Shown: positions 25,315 through 35,566 of the stretch, piece after piece
How positions within the stretch are numbered: position 1 is the stretch's first letter
Layout: each line of letters begins with the position of its first letter
Source of the DNA: Chitinophaga nivalis
GTDB lineage: Bacteria; Bacteroidota; Bacteroidia; Chitinophagales; Chitinophagaceae
Assembly: GCF_025989125.1 (NCBI RefSeq)
Contig: NZ_JAPDNR010000001.1
Location: 310,001 to 374,000 of the forward strand
Reading direction: 5' to 3'
DNA: 64,000 bases
Program-made: the position numbers and the translations under genes
The notes under the pieces: generated by a model
Told to the model about the DNA's origin: nothing
The model's database searches: none
What the model saw: only the letters and a program-made list of their open reading frames with translations

Positions 25315-26370
25315 TCAATATTTAGCTAATTGTTTATAAACATCCAGGTGTTGCTGAATAGTTGTTGCAATATCAAAATGTTCTCTCACATATTGTTTTA
25401 ATACCTGGCCTTTTTCCGCATATAGCGACGACGCTTCCAATACTTTTTTCATTACAGGATATAAGTCATCAGCAGCAGTGTAGGTGATCAGTTCATCAGA
25501 AAAGAATTCCGGGATACTGCCAACCGCTGTACAAACCACCGGTAACCCACTGGCAGCAGCTTCCAATATACTTAACGGCATTCCCTCCCATAAAGAAGGT
25601 AATAAAAAACAATTGGCCTGATTCATCAACGTCGGAATTTCCTGACTGAACCCTTTAAAAACAATCACATCATTCAGGTGATTTGTTGCAGCGTACTGCT
25701 TCAACTCATCAGACATATCTCCCTGACCAACCAGCCACACTTTAAACGGAAGCCCTTCTTTATGGAGCTTATTGGCAGCAACCAATATAGCTTTTTGGTT
25801 TTTCACTTTCTCTAAACGCGCTACGCAGATAAAAGTATACGTTTCCTCCTTTTTCACATTCAGATCGTATTCTGCTGTTGGTATTCCATTGGGAATAATG
25901 CGACAATTTGCTTCATCCTTATAAAATTTCCGATGCATTTTACGGGAAAACAAAATATCCGTACTCCGGAATGGTTTAAGCAAAAAGGTAATTACTTCTC
26001 TTAATCTGGAACCAATATTAAAGTTATGTGAAGTAAATACTATTTTAATACCGGGATGAAAAAGTTTAATCAAACAAGCGAATACCAGCGAATGAAACAT
26101 GTGGGCATGTAAAACAGCATTTTTTTCCTGTCTCAATAACCGGGCAAAATGAAGTGCTTTACTGATTAAAGCGAAAGGTTGTTGTCTGATATTTAAAGGC
26201 GTCACTTCAATTTTCGCAGCTGTAAATAATGGCAATAGATCTAGCTGGTTATCATTCAATACAATTACTTTTTGTGAGTAACCTTTATTGATTAATTCCC
26301 GGCAAATATTAAATACGAACTTTTCCGCTCCTCCTCCTCCTAATCCTGTAATTATATGTACCACCTTCAT
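25315..26370 (-). CDS. Glycosyltransferase family 4 (GT4)
   Basis: 351 residues, GT-B fold. It starts VHIITGLGGGGAEKFVFNIC, a common GT4 acceptor-loop motif. The central part has FICVARLEKVKNQKAILVAA, and the donor-site motif is LLPSLWEGMPLSILEAAASG then LPVVCTAVGSIPEFF, with the E-x7-E spacing. A second sugar transferase of the repeat-unit assembly line, in the same operon direction. It shows slightly higher AT content than the housekeeping genes, common in such loci. Confidence 0.9.
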   Translation of the reverse strand: MKVVHIITGLGGGGAEKFVFNICRELINKGYSQKVIVLNDNQLDLLPLFTAAKIEVTPLNIRQQPFALISKALHFARLLRQEKNAVLHAHMFHSLVFACLIKLFHPGIKIVFTSHNFNIGSRLREVITFLLKPFRSTDILFSRKMHRKFYKDEANCRIIPNGIPTAEYDLNVKKEETYTFICVARLEKVKNQKAILVAANKLHKEGLPFKVWLVGQGDMSDELKQYAATNHLNDVIVFKGFSQEIPTLMNQANCFLLPSLWEGMPLSILEAAASGLPVVCTAVGSIPEFFSDELITYTAADDLYPVMKKVLEASSLYAEKGQVLKQYVREHFDIATTIQQHLDVYKQLAKY

Positions 26371-26405
26371 TCAAAAGATTCTTTTATGATCTGAAACTAT
26401 TTAGG

Positions 26406-27779
26406 TTAAAATTTTAAGTTAGAAACAGTATTAGCTGTTTTAATATTCCCTTTCCGGGAACCTGTCACGATCTTCTCCCCTTTTACTTTCACGCCATCAA
26501 ATTTCACATCGCCAATATTAGTAAAGGAGTTATTCAGCAGATCTCCGATCTCGTATCCAAAAACCAGTGATAATTTCTTATTGGCAGCTACGGATTGAGA
26601 AAAGGTGTTATTGTTTAAGTTTACGTAGGAAATCCAGGTCATTACCAATACCTTACTGGTATAGTCGCTCGTGTTATCATATACTACTTTGTTTTTAGAC
26701 AAAATAGTGTTGATACGGCTTTTCTTCCAATCACCATGTAATGATAACAATGCTCTACTCCCCATAGGAGTAACCCTTGTAAAGGAATTATTTAACGGAA
26801 TCCCAGCGTTGGAGATATAATTATTGACAACTTTAATAGGATTAGGAGTAGGTCTTTCCTGGCAAACCAATGAGGTAAAAATACCTATTTCTGAACCAGT
26901 TAAGGTGTTGTTGGAAATGGTATGCCCGCCCAGATCACCTTCAATGTGAATATCCCGATCGTAACCGGACACTTTGTTTCTATCTACGATACAATTTTCT
27001 GTATTAAATTCCAGTACAATACCTGCACGGCCAAATTGTTTGGTAACATTCAGGTCATTCTTTACAATATTGTTTCGAATCTGCGCACCGGTAACATTCG
27101 ACAAATATATTCCATCTCCATACTCATCCTGATAACCTCCACTGGAGGATGGATGCAACCCCCAGCAATTAAGGAGCTGGTTATTTACAATTTTAACCTG
27201 CCTTGCATTTACATCTGTTGAAGCCTTTCCACGTTTATCATGTACAACATAAATACCTTCTCCGTACACATCACGGATAGTCATATTGTATATATTAATA
27301 TTGGATAAATTAAATAAAGCTATACCAAATACATACATGCCTGGTTTATCGTAGAAGGGATGCGAAGCAGAAAAAGGAGGATTATATCCAATAATGGAAA
27401 GATCGTGAATAATTGCCGTTCCTGATGGCTGCTGATTTCCTTTCAACATGAAAAAGCTGGTAAATTTTTTTGTCATCAACTTGCTCTTACCTTTTTCACC
27501 ATATATTTCGATAGAGAAGGCATCCCTATTGGTATACTGTATAGGAGCAGTTAATAAGTAGTCCCCTGCAGGAAAGAAGACGGTGGCTTTATCACTTTTT
27601 TTAGCTTCGTCGAAACACTGCTGAATAGCTTTCGTATCATCTGAAACACCGTCTCCTTTAGCGCCATAACTTTTCACATTCAACGTATTCCCAACCTGGG
27701 ATTGCATTGCTGTTGCGTTGCCAACAATACAAAACAAAGCTGCTATCAGATAGCTGATTATACCGAAATGCTTTTTCAT
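26406..27779 (-). CDS. Secreted right-handed beta-helix protein (pectate-lyase-like)
   Basis: 457 residues with a signal peptide (IISYLIAALFCIVGNATA). It opens with NVKSYGAKGDGVSDDTKAIQ, the pectate_lyase_3/glycosyl-hydrolase-28 style entry to a right-handed beta-helix, then FFPAGDYLL. Later repeats (IHDLSIIGYNP, INIYNMTIRDVYGEGIYVVH, IRNNIVKNDLN, ISNNTLTGSEIG) are the stacked turns. Such proteins can cleave, epimerise or bind acidic polysaccharides. In this locus it may act on the uronic-acid polymer itself, for example as a lyase for release or editing, but the catalytic residues are not clear to me. Confidence 0.8.
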   Translation of the reverse strand: MKKHFGIISYLIAALFCIVGNATAMQSQVGNTLNVKSYGAKGDGVSDDTKAIQQCFDEAKKSDKATVFFPAGDYLLTAPIQYTNRDAFSIEIYGEKGKSKLMTKKFTSFFMLKGNQQPSGTAIIHDLSIIGYNPPFSASHPFYDKPGMYVFGIALFNLSNINIYNMTIRDVYGEGIYVVHDKRGKASTDVNARQVKIVNNQLLNCWGLHPSSSGGYQDEYGDGIYLSNVTGAQIRNNIVKNDLNVTKQFGRAGIVLEFNTENCIVDRNKVSGYDRDIHIEGDLGGHTISNNTLTGSEIGIFTSLVCQERPTPNPIKVVNNYISNAGIPLNNSFTRVTPMGSRALLSLHGDWKKSRINTILSKNKVVYDNTSDYTSKVLVMTWISYVNLNNNTFSQSVAANKKLSLVFGYEIGDLLNNSFTNIGDVKFDGVKVKGEKIVTGSRKGNIKTANTVSNLKF

Positions 27780-27802
27780 AATTGTAAGTTTTAAGAAACT
27801 AT

Positions 27803-28615
27803 TTATTTTTTTGCAAAAAAGCGTAAAGCTTTAGATCTGAGATGAATCAATTTTATTCCCCAGCTGCTTGCAATAAACAATCCTAATAAGTATCCAACAT
27901 CTTTTGTTTCAATAAATCTTCTATATAGTAAACTGGTAGTATATGCGATATTCCGTTTAAGGTTACTGTTATTATTAGTAGCACTGTTACCATGCGTTCT
28001 ATACTGCAATAATTTATCCGTAAGGTTGTGAAACGTATAATTACGATCAAGCATTCTTAGCCATAAATCATAATCCTCTGCCGTAAAACCATAAGCATAA
28101 CCACCAGCTTTTAAGAAGGCTTCTTTTTTAAACATGACAGTTGGGTGGCACATACAGCATTTTAGCCGCATGTTTCGCTTAATGTCATTATGATTTTCAT
28201 AAAAAACATAATTGGATGCAATAATGCTTCCGTCTTCATTAATCCTATCAAAATTAGAACCTAAAACATCGATTTCCGGATGGGCTTGCATATATTCTAT
28301 TTGCCTGGCAAATCTGTTCACATCCGCGATATCATCTGCATCCATTCTGGCAATATACCTGCCCTGCGCCACATCTACCCCATAATTAAGATTATAAGGT
28401 AACTGCCCAATAGTAGTACGATATATTTTTATCCGGGGATCCAGTGCTTTGTAGGCACTCAGTTTATTGAAAAAAACATCCTCACAATTATTGGCCACTA
28501 TAATAAACTCAAACGCAGTAAAGGTTTGATTCAGAATACTCCGAACCGCTTCCTCTAAATAGCCATCATCCTTATTGACAGCCATTACGCAACTTATTAA
28601 TAATTCGTTATTCAT
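27803..28615 (-). CDS. Glycosyltransferase family 2 (GT2)
   Basis: 270 residues from the ATG at 28615, preferred because the longer frame overlaps the neighbouring wzy-like gene and because the GT-A domain begins at once: MNNELLISCVMAVNKDDGYL then EEAVRSILNQTFTAFEFIIV. The metal-binding DXD-type motif is RMDADDIADVNRFARQ, and the acceptor-side motif is GGYAYGFTAEDYDLWLRML. It is an inverting transferase for one linkage of the repeat unit. A C-terminal hydrophobic segment may bring it to the membrane. It begins 13 bases after the stop of the polymerase gene. Confidence 0.88.
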   Translation of the reverse strand: MNNELLISCVMAVNKDDGYLEEAVRSILNQTFTAFEFIIVANNCEDVFFNKLSAYKALDPRIKIYRTTIGQLPYNLNYGVDVAQGRYIARMDADDIADVNRFARQIEYMQAHPEIDVLGSNFDRINEDGSIIASNYVFYENHNDIKRNMRLKCCMCHPTVMFKKEAFLKAGGYAYGFTAEDYDLWLRMLDRNYTFHNLTDKLLQYRTHGNSATNNNSNLKRNIAYTTSLLYRRFIETKDVGYLLGLFIASSWGIKLIHLRSKALRFFAKK

Positions 28616-28628
28616 TTTTATGAAACTT

Positions 28629-29747
28629 TCAGCTTTCAATAACACTTCTGTACGGCAAGTATCTGTTTGGGTTATCACCATCCTTACCATCGAGTATAAG
28701 TGCTGTATACCCACGGAAAAACAGGATGAATATTATACCTGCATATACAATGTATTTTCCGTATGCCTCTTTAAAATAAATTAATAAAAATGGATATAAT
28801 ATACAGCTTGCAAAAGCGAAATATTGTATAAATCGCAACAGCACAAATACCTGACTTAATACCAGGTAGCTTACATTATATAATATAAATATATTTAAGA
28901 AGACATTAAAATACTTTTGTCGCCTTTCAAACTCCTCTCTTTTATACAATAGCAATCCTAATATTAAGGTCCTTTCTATAAATAAAGTACCTAATAGTTT
29001 AGGCTTAGACAACGATTCATTGGTCAGATAATCAGAGTACCTTGCCAACATTCCCCCCATGCTGGATAAAGCATAAGTAAACAATTGAGACACCACATTA
29101 AATTGATAACATAAAATGGCGATCAGAAATGCCAACAGGATGTACTTGCTTTTCCAACGTTTATTCAGAATAAAATATAATGGGAATAATATAAGAGCGG
29201 AATTATGGAAGCAACAGGCCAATATCACGCAGACATAGTATTTTATGTAGTTCTTATTGACTATATACTTTACAGACCAGAAAAAAATACTGATGGATAG
29301 TACTTGCCGGAGTATGCTAAAATTGTCCGGGTAACCGTACATATAGTAACAAAAGACGGTTGCCAGCGGGAAAAGGCTATATTCTTTAATTCTTAAGAAA
29401 ACCAGCGTTAGTGAAGTGAAAGCAAGCCCCAGGAAAACAAACTGGTTATGGTTGACAATTGTCTTAAAAAATGAAACCAGTGCTATAAACCCAGGTTCCA
29501 GAATTTCTCTGACTGCCGGAGAAGTCCGGCCAAAATCATACAGTGGAAATATCTCATTAAAAAAATTATTGTAATCCCTCCAATCAGGTCCTGTATTGTA
29601 TCTTAGACCGGCAAAAAAAACGAGTATAGCAAACGCAAAGAAAAGCAGAAAGGTTTTTAGGTAAACCTGCTCTTTTGAAAGTTTGATTAAGTCTATCCCT
29701 CCAATGATTGCCAGAACTATAAAAACAAATAAATATATCATAACCAA
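28629..29747 (-). CDS. EpsG-family polysaccharide polymerase (Wzy-like)
   Basis: 372 residues with roughly ten to eleven hydrophobic segments. The family motif region FFAGLRYNTGPDWRDYNNFF appears after the second helix; EpsG-type proteins have GxRyxxGxDwxxY here. Further on is FSILRQVLSISIFFWSVKYI, also typical. Wzy-like proteins join repeat units at the periplasmic side of the inner membrane. Its position between a GT4 and a GT2 in a locus with Wzx and Wzz makes the polymerase role likely. It is one of the most AT-rich genes in the window. Confidence 0.85.
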   Translation of the reverse strand: MVMIYLFVFIVLAIIGGIDLIKLSKEQVYLKTFLLFFAFAILVFFAGLRYNTGPDWRDYNNFFNEIFPLYDFGRTSPAVREILEPGFIALVSFFKTIVNHNQFVFLGLAFTSLTLVFLRIKEYSLFPLATVFCYYMYGYPDNFSILRQVLSISIFFWSVKYIVNKNYIKYYVCVILACCFHNSALILFPLYFILNKRWKSKYILLAFLIAILCYQFNVVSQLFTYALSSMGGMLARYSDYLTNESLSKPKLLGTLFIERTLILGLLLYKREEFERRQKYFNVFLNIFILYNVSYLVLSQVFVLLRFIQYFAFASCILYPFLLIYFKEAYGKYIVYAGIIFILFFRGYTALILDGKDGDNPNRYLPYRSVIES

Positions 29748-29760
29748 TAATGGTTAAACA

Positions 29761-30891
29761 TTAGGTATGCTGCTTATTTTTTTCTGCGATACTTTGCATA
29801 AATTTCAATCGTTGCTGTTCTTTCGCAGCATAATCTATCAGCGGTATAACCTTACTGATGGCTACCCTGGTATGCTGCCAGGTTGAAATAAATTGTTTAA
29901 TTCTAACAATATTCTTACGAATAGTGTCTTCATCATTTTCAATTTCGAGCACAAAATCCTGTCCTGAAAGATCCGTATCATTATAAGCCAATATAACTGG
30001 CAGGCCATAAGCACAATATTCTCTGACCTTAAGGGGAGAAGCTTCAGTCATATTTTTTCTATGTAACGCGAGCGTGCCAATCCCTATATCCATTTGTTGA
30101 TATAACTCAGCTAAAGGTGCTTTATCTAAAAAACCATGCTGAATCATGTTTGCAGGTATTTTCAGGCCATTTTCTTCTACTATAGGCCCCACCACATGCA
30201 CGTCGATCTCTGGTATGTTTTCGGATAATTCAATTAATTTGTCTACACCGTGCCATGCCAACCCCGGATATCCCACAAAAATCAGCTGTGGTCTGCCAGA
30301 CTTATTCTCTGTTGTTGCCTGCCGGGCTTCAACGGTAGAAACAGTATAGCCATTTCCTAAGGTAATACCTTGATGACCATATTTTTTTGTATAGAAAGAA
30401 GTAATCTCCTTTGTGACTCCCACAAATCCTTTTGCTGCACTGTATGATTTCAGAGATCCCCAGTTATGCATCCTTTGCACTTTACCTGATGCAATCAGAC
30501 TCAGCTCACTCTCCAGCAAGGTATTCAGTTCAATTACCGCCGGAAAGCTTTTAATGATTCTTTCCAGTCCGGGATACCAAATCAAATCTCTGACATACAA
30601 AACATCCGGTTGAAATCTTTTTAATGCTGCCAACACCTTACCTGTAACAAAGAATTTACGGATGTAAGACGCATAGCCGCTATTATGGAATTTTTTTGAA
30701 AACCGGCTATCGAAGATTTCAAAGTCAAATGGCAACTGGGGGGTATGTTCCGGAATTTTACCGGTGTTAGGAACAGAGAAAACTTTCACTACGTTTCCGG
30801 CTTTTATCCATTCCTGACACTGCATACTCAGCTTAGTCAATATTCCGTTGGGTTCATGCAAATTTATATCGGTAAAATATGCAATTTTCAT
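29761..30891 (-). CDS. Glycosyltransferase (GT4-like)
   Basis: 376 residues, GT-B type by overall pattern. N-terminal strand IAYFTDINLHEPNGILTKLS, middle YPGLAWHGVDKLIELSENIP, and donor-site region IGTLALHRKNMTEASPLKVR followed by EYCAYGLPVILAYND, in which the E-x7-E-like Glu pair is less regular than in the other two GT4 genes. It probably transfers a sugar of the repeat unit. It is the first gene after a 566-base gap that follows asnB in the operon direction, so a second promoter may exist in that gap. Confidence 0.8.
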   Translation of the reverse strand: MKIAYFTDINLHEPNGILTKLSMQCQEWIKAGNVVKVFSVPNTGKIPEHTPQLPFDFEIFDSRFSKKFHNSGYASYIRKFFVTGKVLAALKRFQPDVLYVRDLIWYPGLERIIKSFPAVIELNTLLESELSLIASGKVQRMHNWGSLKSYSAAKGFVGVTKEITSFYTKKYGHQGITLGNGYTVSTVEARQATTENKSGRPQLIFVGYPGLAWHGVDKLIELSENIPEIDVHVVGPIVEENGLKIPANMIQHGFLDKAPLAELYQQMDIGIGTLALHRKNMTEASPLKVREYCAYGLPVILAYNDTDLSGQDFVLEIENDEDTIRKNIVRIKQFISTWQHTRVAISKVIPLIDYAAKEQQRLKFMQSIAEKNKQHT

Positions 30892-31457
30892 ATTGTTATC
30901 TTAAATAGCCTGGTACTTAACACATTAAAAGTCAATTTAACATTAATTATGTACCCTAAAAATCAGTAAATATTCTATGCATGCTGCATCACTATTCCGG
31001 GCAAAGGATAGACTCCCTTATCCGTATATCCATAGCGGGGAATATTCAGACACATGAAAAGTATAATAAAAAACTGTAAATCAAATGATTATAGTTCTTC
31101 AAAGTCCTCTATTCTGTTCAAAATACCACATTACTTAATAAACAAAAGTAATATTTGCGGGAAAATAAGCTCTTCCCACAAATATTACTTTGAATATCTT
31201 AGATTTTGTAACAGACAAAGGGGTGTCCGGAAAATTCCTCCTGCATTGAAAATATAAAGATTGGCAATCCAGCATTCACATACACTAAAAGTTACGCCTT
31301 ATCCACGCATGATCTATCTTTCTGGTTAATGCATGTTGCAAGTACGTAACCTAACAATCTTTATGCCCAATATTAATTGATAATATTTTACAATATTACA
31401 ATAGGTATTTCCCAACAAAAATATACCTCTTTTCCCATTTATATATAAAAAAGGATA
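30892..31457. other. 566-base AT-rich gap with one hairpin
   Basis: No gene is supported on either strand; one short open frame on the plus strand (31054-31257) lacks any feature. The only structure is an inverted repeat, aaagtaatatttg (31145-31157) with caaatattacttt (31179-31191), continued by an inner gggaa/ttccc stem. It lies downstream of asnB in the operon direction and could slow or stop transcription, though no long T run follows. Confidence 0.5.
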
Positions 31458-33347
31458 TTATTTATTAAAAATGAGCCCAGCCTGTAAAATGCGCCAGTTT
31501 TTTCCCGGATCATCTGACAAACTACTGGCTATATCCGTATTTATATTCGTCATAGAGGCATCCAGAATTTTTTCCCGGATAAATCCATCTTTGTAGTCAT
31601 TTATCTGTGCTTTTACAGCAGTAGCATCCATCCAGGATTGCTGGGGTGGTTCATATCCGATTTTGTCCTTTCGCCAGGTAATATCCTGCGGTAAAATATC
31701 TTCAAAGGCAATTCTCATTAAATACTTGGTCCAGCCATCAAAAATCTTATATCTGGCAGGAAGTGTAAATAAAAACGTTACCAATTCATGAGAAAGGAAA
31801 GGTAGTCTTACTTCACGTGAATACTGCATGGAATTTCTATCTGCATACCGTAACAATTCCTGTAGTCCTGCCCCCGTTGTACTATTATACAACGAATGGT
31901 TTAAATGGATATTCGTCTGCAGCATGCGGCTCTCCTCCACAGCATATTCAGCAATAAAATCCCGGCTAATGAAAGGGGAACGGATTGCCGCCAGCTGTTG
32001 CCGCTTATTTTTAATCAGCTTTAATAATGCAGCGGGAAATTTACTCTTGACCCAACTTTTCAAGTCTCCCTGATAAGATAAACCGTTAATATTATTCCCT
32101 GCCTGCAGCCGGTGATACTTCTCCAATTGAGCCTTATAAGTACTTCTATCACCAGATCTCAACTCATGAAAAAAGGAATAATAATAAATATGATAACCCG
32201 CCAAAATTTCATCTGCTCCCTGACCGTCCAATAAAACAGTGATGTTTTTTTCTTTAGCCAGCTTCATGACAGCATTCTGAGCACTGATGCTGGCAGAACC
32301 GAATGGCTCTTCCTGATGCCAGGTAATTGTACTCATATTTTCGAAAAAATGTTCGGCATCAGGGTATACAAAATGCGCATTGGCGTTGGTTTGAGCAATC
32401 ACCTTATCCATATATACTCCTTCATCTTTCTTAAATCCCGGAAACCTCGCAGAGAATGTATGTTGCGATCCCCCTTTATCTTGCTGGAGATGATTAATGG
32501 CGCAAACAATCAGAGAGCTATCAAGCCCCCCAGACAAGCTGGACCCCACCGGCACATCCGAACGAAGCCGGCGCCCTACACTCGTTAAAAAAAGGTCTCT
32601 GAATTTTTCTTTTGCCTCTCGTTCTGTTATTTCATCATTTACCTGCCTGTAGTTAATATCCCAATACTGCTTTATCTTCAGTTTGAATGACGGGAAATGA
32701 AGTATGCCATAATGTGCAGGTTTTAACCGGAGAATACCATCGAAAAATGTTTCCGCCAGATCTTCTTCATTCATTATCTCATTGTATACGAGATAACGAT
32801 ACAACATCTTATTATTTCTTACCCGCGGTATTCCATAAGCCCAAAGGGACTTCATTTCTGAGCCAAAAACAAAATACTTCTCCGGTGTAAAAGCATAATG
32901 AAAAGGTTTTTCACCAAACCTGTCTCTCGCAAAAAATAAAGTCTGTTCCTTTTCATCCCATATCGCAAATGCAAACATGCCATCCAGTGATGTCAGACAA
33001 CCTTCTTTCTCGGCATCATACAAAGCCAGTAAAACTTCAGTATCTGACGTACTTTGAAAAGTATATCCCTTACTAATCAGCTTCTGCTTTAGTTCTATAT
33101 AATTATAAATTTCACCATTAAACGTAATGGTATATCGTTTATCAGCATAATGCATAGGCTGATCTCCACCTGTCGACAAATCTATAATTGAAAGTCGTCG
33201 ATGCCCCAGGCCAACATGCCCATTAGGGGATATCCACTGTCCATCACCATCTGGCCCTCTATGCGCAATGACATCAGTCATTCGCTTGATAGCATCCATA
33301 CGAATGGCTTCGGCATTTTTATGCAAAAGCCCGGCTATTCCACACAT
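31458..33347 (-). CDS. asnB: Glutamine-hydrolysing asparagine synthase-like amidotransferase
   Basis: 629 residues from the ATG at 33347, chosen because processing exposes Cys2 (MCGIAGLLHKN), the glutaminase nucleophile; the frame is open 31 codons further upstream without meaning. Family marks are MTDVIAHRGPDGDGQW, RLSIIDLSTGGDQPM, the PP-loop SSLSGGLDSSLIV and, later, LDGQGADEILAGYHIY. In O-antigen loci such homologues (for example WbpS) amidate a uronic acid rather than making asparagine. The nearby diNAc-glucuronic acid genes make that the likely role, by inference. Confidence 0.88.
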   Translation of the reverse strand: MCGIAGLLHKNAEAIRMDAIKRMTDVIAHRGPDGDGQWISPNGHVGLGHRRLSIIDLSTGGDQPMHYADKRYTITFNGEIYNYIELKQKLISKGYTFQSTSDTEVLLALYDAEKEGCLTSLDGMFAFAIWDEKEQTLFFARDRFGEKPFHYAFTPEKYFVFGSEMKSLWAYGIPRVRNNKMLYRYLVYNEIMNEEDLAETFFDGILRLKPAHYGILHFPSFKLKIKQYWDINYRQVNDEITEREAKEKFRDLFLTSVGRRLRSDVPVGSSLSGGLDSSLIVCAINHLQQDKGGSQHTFSARFPGFKKDEGVYMDKVIAQTNANAHFVYPDAEHFFENMSTITWHQEEPFGSASISAQNAVMKLAKEKNITVLLDGQGADEILAGYHIYYYSFFHELRSGDRSTYKAQLEKYHRLQAGNNINGLSYQGDLKSWVKSKFPAALLKLIKNKRQQLAAIRSPFISRDFIAEYAVEESRMLQTNIHLNHSLYNSTTGAGLQELLRYADRNSMQYSREVRLPFLSHELVTFLFTLPARYKIFDGWTKYLMRIAFEDILPQDITWRKDKIGYEPPQQSWMDATAVKAQINDYKDGFIREKILDASMTNINTDIASSLSDDPGKNWRILQAGLIFNK

Positions 33348-33897
33348 TTTCTTGCGTAGTTTAATTAAAAAAAATAAGAGATAAATTGTAAGAATCCGTT
33401 GGGCAACAATTGCTGTAAACAAAACGCTACTAACAGCCAACGGTTAATAATCAGATGGGATAAGTAATATTTAATCTTTACAAGGGCAAACAAGCTACTG
33501 AACCCAATATTCTTGCTTTCTTCCTATTGTCCTTATACTTTCATAAACATCCACACTGCTCCAGCGTTTAGTATCTATGAGCGTTTAAGTTGACAAGTCT
33601 TTTTTCTGTGAGATCATAATTTTAACACATATTCTTTATGACGCTAAAAATAAAAGTTCCCCCCTATTAGACTATAAAATATAATACTGAAACAAAGCTA
33701 GTCTATTTCAATATCTGCCAATTAATCCCTGCCTTAAAATGAGCTTAAAATAACATAACATTACTGCTATACAATTACAAGCCTGTATCAAGATATAGTG
33801 CGGACAGACAGAAGTTCAGCTGTTGTTTTAATGGCAGAAAATGTTGTGACAAAATAGCTCTGATAATGTTTTGCTGATGCAGATTAAATAGTAAAGA
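33348..33897. other. 550-base AT-rich gap, nothing recognised
   Basis: Lies between asnB and the wzx-like gene. I see no convincing open frame, tRNA, exact TAnnTTTG box or strong hairpin. It is a likely place for an internal promoter or a remnant of a lost gene. Confidence 0.4.
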
Positions 33898-35334
33898 TCA
33901 GCTTGGTCGTAAGCGTTTGTATAGGTTAGCAAGTTCTGTCTTGTTGAAGAAACAGAATAAAGTTCCAAATGCTATAAAAGCAATTACACCTGAAACATAT
34001 AAATTGAATACCTGCAGACAAAGCGTTTTAATTATCAAAGCAACTGTTAATGCCCCTACTGCGGCACCCAATTCATATAAATAAGACGCAGTATAGTCCT
34101 TGAATGATATAGTGGAAGCCCGCTTAATAAAAAATATCCAATACATCACCAGATAACTGACTATACATAAACTTTGTCCCACGGAGATACCAATTACCGT
34201 TCCCCATAAGCCACCAATAATTATACAAGCTGGCGTAGTAAGTACCCTGAATATGGTCCAGTTAAAACCCAGTTTTGTTTTTCCTGTAACTACAACCAAC
34301 ATACTTGATGGTCCCAAAATGGAACTAATACCTCCCCAAACACAGAAAATCTGCAATAATAATGCAGCATCTTTATAGGGAGCACCATATAAAACCCATA
34401 ATATCTCCTTCGCATACAGGGCAATCAATGCATAAAGCGGGAAAGTCACCATACTTGTGATCTTCAGTATCTGGAGATAGTTACTGTTAAATGTAGCTAC
34501 ATCATTTCTCAGTTTCGCCAGGAGCGGGATGGCCACATTCTGAATAATCGGATTTAACAAACTATAAGGCCGCAGAATAAGTTGTTTAACGAGATTATAT
34601 ACCCCCAGATCTGCAGAGCCCATTATCCGGCCAATGATAATAATATCCAATTGACTGGAAATGAAATCCAAAATCTGGGCACCGGTTTGATACAACCCAA
34701 CCTTATATAAAGATTTATTTTCTTTGATGTTGATATAAAATGAAATAGGATAAGTCCGAATAGTTGTAATGATTAATAAGAAGGAAGTCAATGCAGAGTT
34801 TAAGATAGTAGAATAAATCAGACTATATACTCCCCAATTAAAATAAGCTAAATAAACAGATGCCACTAGAGAAAGCAGTGCAGAAGAAATTTCGATCAAT
34901 CCGATCTCCTTGAAGCGAAATTCTTTTTGCTTAAAAATCTTAAAGTGTCGGCCCGCTGTTGCAAAGATCAAATCCAATCCCATAATCGGAATCAGGATAT
35001 TTAGAATATCTAGCTTATAAAACAGCGCAATAGCAGGTGTAATAGCTAATAATACCACATAAAGTGCTATTCCGGAGAGAAAACTAACCCAATACAAACT
35101 GCTGTATTCCTTCTTTGTTAAATCATGTCTGGAGAACAACACAACAGACACTCCCAAGTCGGTAAAGATGTGTGTAAAACCAAGGATAAGGGTAACAATG
35201 GCTACCAGGCCGAAGTCAGATTTAGTGAGAAATCGGGTAAGTATGGATAACCTGAGCAACTGTACAACCACCTGAACAACCATAGACGCTACTGTCCATT
35301 TTGTTCCCGATATAACACTTTTCTTAATATTCAT
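33898..35334 (-). CDS. Polysaccharide flippase (Wzx/MATE-like)
   Basis: 478 residues with about twelve to fourteen hydrophobic segments. It starts KKSVISGTKWTVASMVVQVV then VQLLRLSILTRFLTKSDFGL, the classical opening of the polysaccharide_synt/oligosaccharide flippase family. Polar pieces between helices include LFSRHDLTKKEYSSLYWVSF and YKVGLYQTGAQILDFISSQL. It moves the lipid-linked repeat unit across the inner membrane. It is followed by the 550-base gap before asnB and preceded by 232 bases after the wlb/wbp genes. Confidence 0.9.
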   Translation of the reverse strand: MNIKKSVISGTKWTVASMVVQVVVQLLRLSILTRFLTKSDFGLVAIVTLILGFTHIFTDLGVSVVLFSRHDLTKKEYSSLYWVSFLSGIALYVVLLAITPAIALFYKLDILNILIPIMGLDLIFATAGRHFKIFKQKEFRFKEIGLIEISSALLSLVASVYLAYFNWGVYSLIYSTILNSALTSFLLIITTIRTYPISFYINIKENKSLYKVGLYQTGAQILDFISSQLDIIIIGRIMGSADLGVYNLVKQLILRPYSLLNPIIQNVAIPLLAKLRNDVATFNSNYLQILKITSMVTFPLYALIALYAKEILWVLYGAPYKDAALLLQIFCVWGGISSILGPSSMLVVVTGKTKLGFNWTIFRVLTTPACIIIGGLWGTVIGISVGQSLCIVSYLVMYWIFFIKRASTISFKDYTASYLYELGAAVGALTVALIIKTLCLQVFNLYVSGVIAFIAFGTLFCFFNKTELANLYKRLRPS

Positions 35335-35566
35335 TTTCTTTTTCTGTTATTTTCAGCCACCCATCCCATCCACTCTCTTCTATCAAAATAAACCTTCTCC
35401 CTGGTATAAATGAGGAATAAATCGTTAAATACTTCCCATCTACCCCAAACAACCGGGTGCAAATGGAGAATACCTGTAATGTCAGCTGATCTTGTAAAAG
35501 CGCCAAGCATCACCGCCGTTTCCCATCAACACCCGTTATCAGATTTTTTGCCTATTGTTCCTACCT

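Noticed and set aside
31054..31257. 67-residue plus-strand frame in the gap after asnB
   Set aside because: Low complexity with many Lys/Ser/Asn, no promoter, and it overlaps the hairpin at 31145-31191.
31458..33347. Plain asparagine synthase for amino-acid supply
   Set aside because: Possible, but the position inside the uronic-acid locus makes sugar amidation the better explanation; left open in the entry.
35324..35513. Two overlapping 60-residue minus-strand frames before wzx
   Set aside because: They overlap in different frames, neither resembles a family, and both run into the wzx start.
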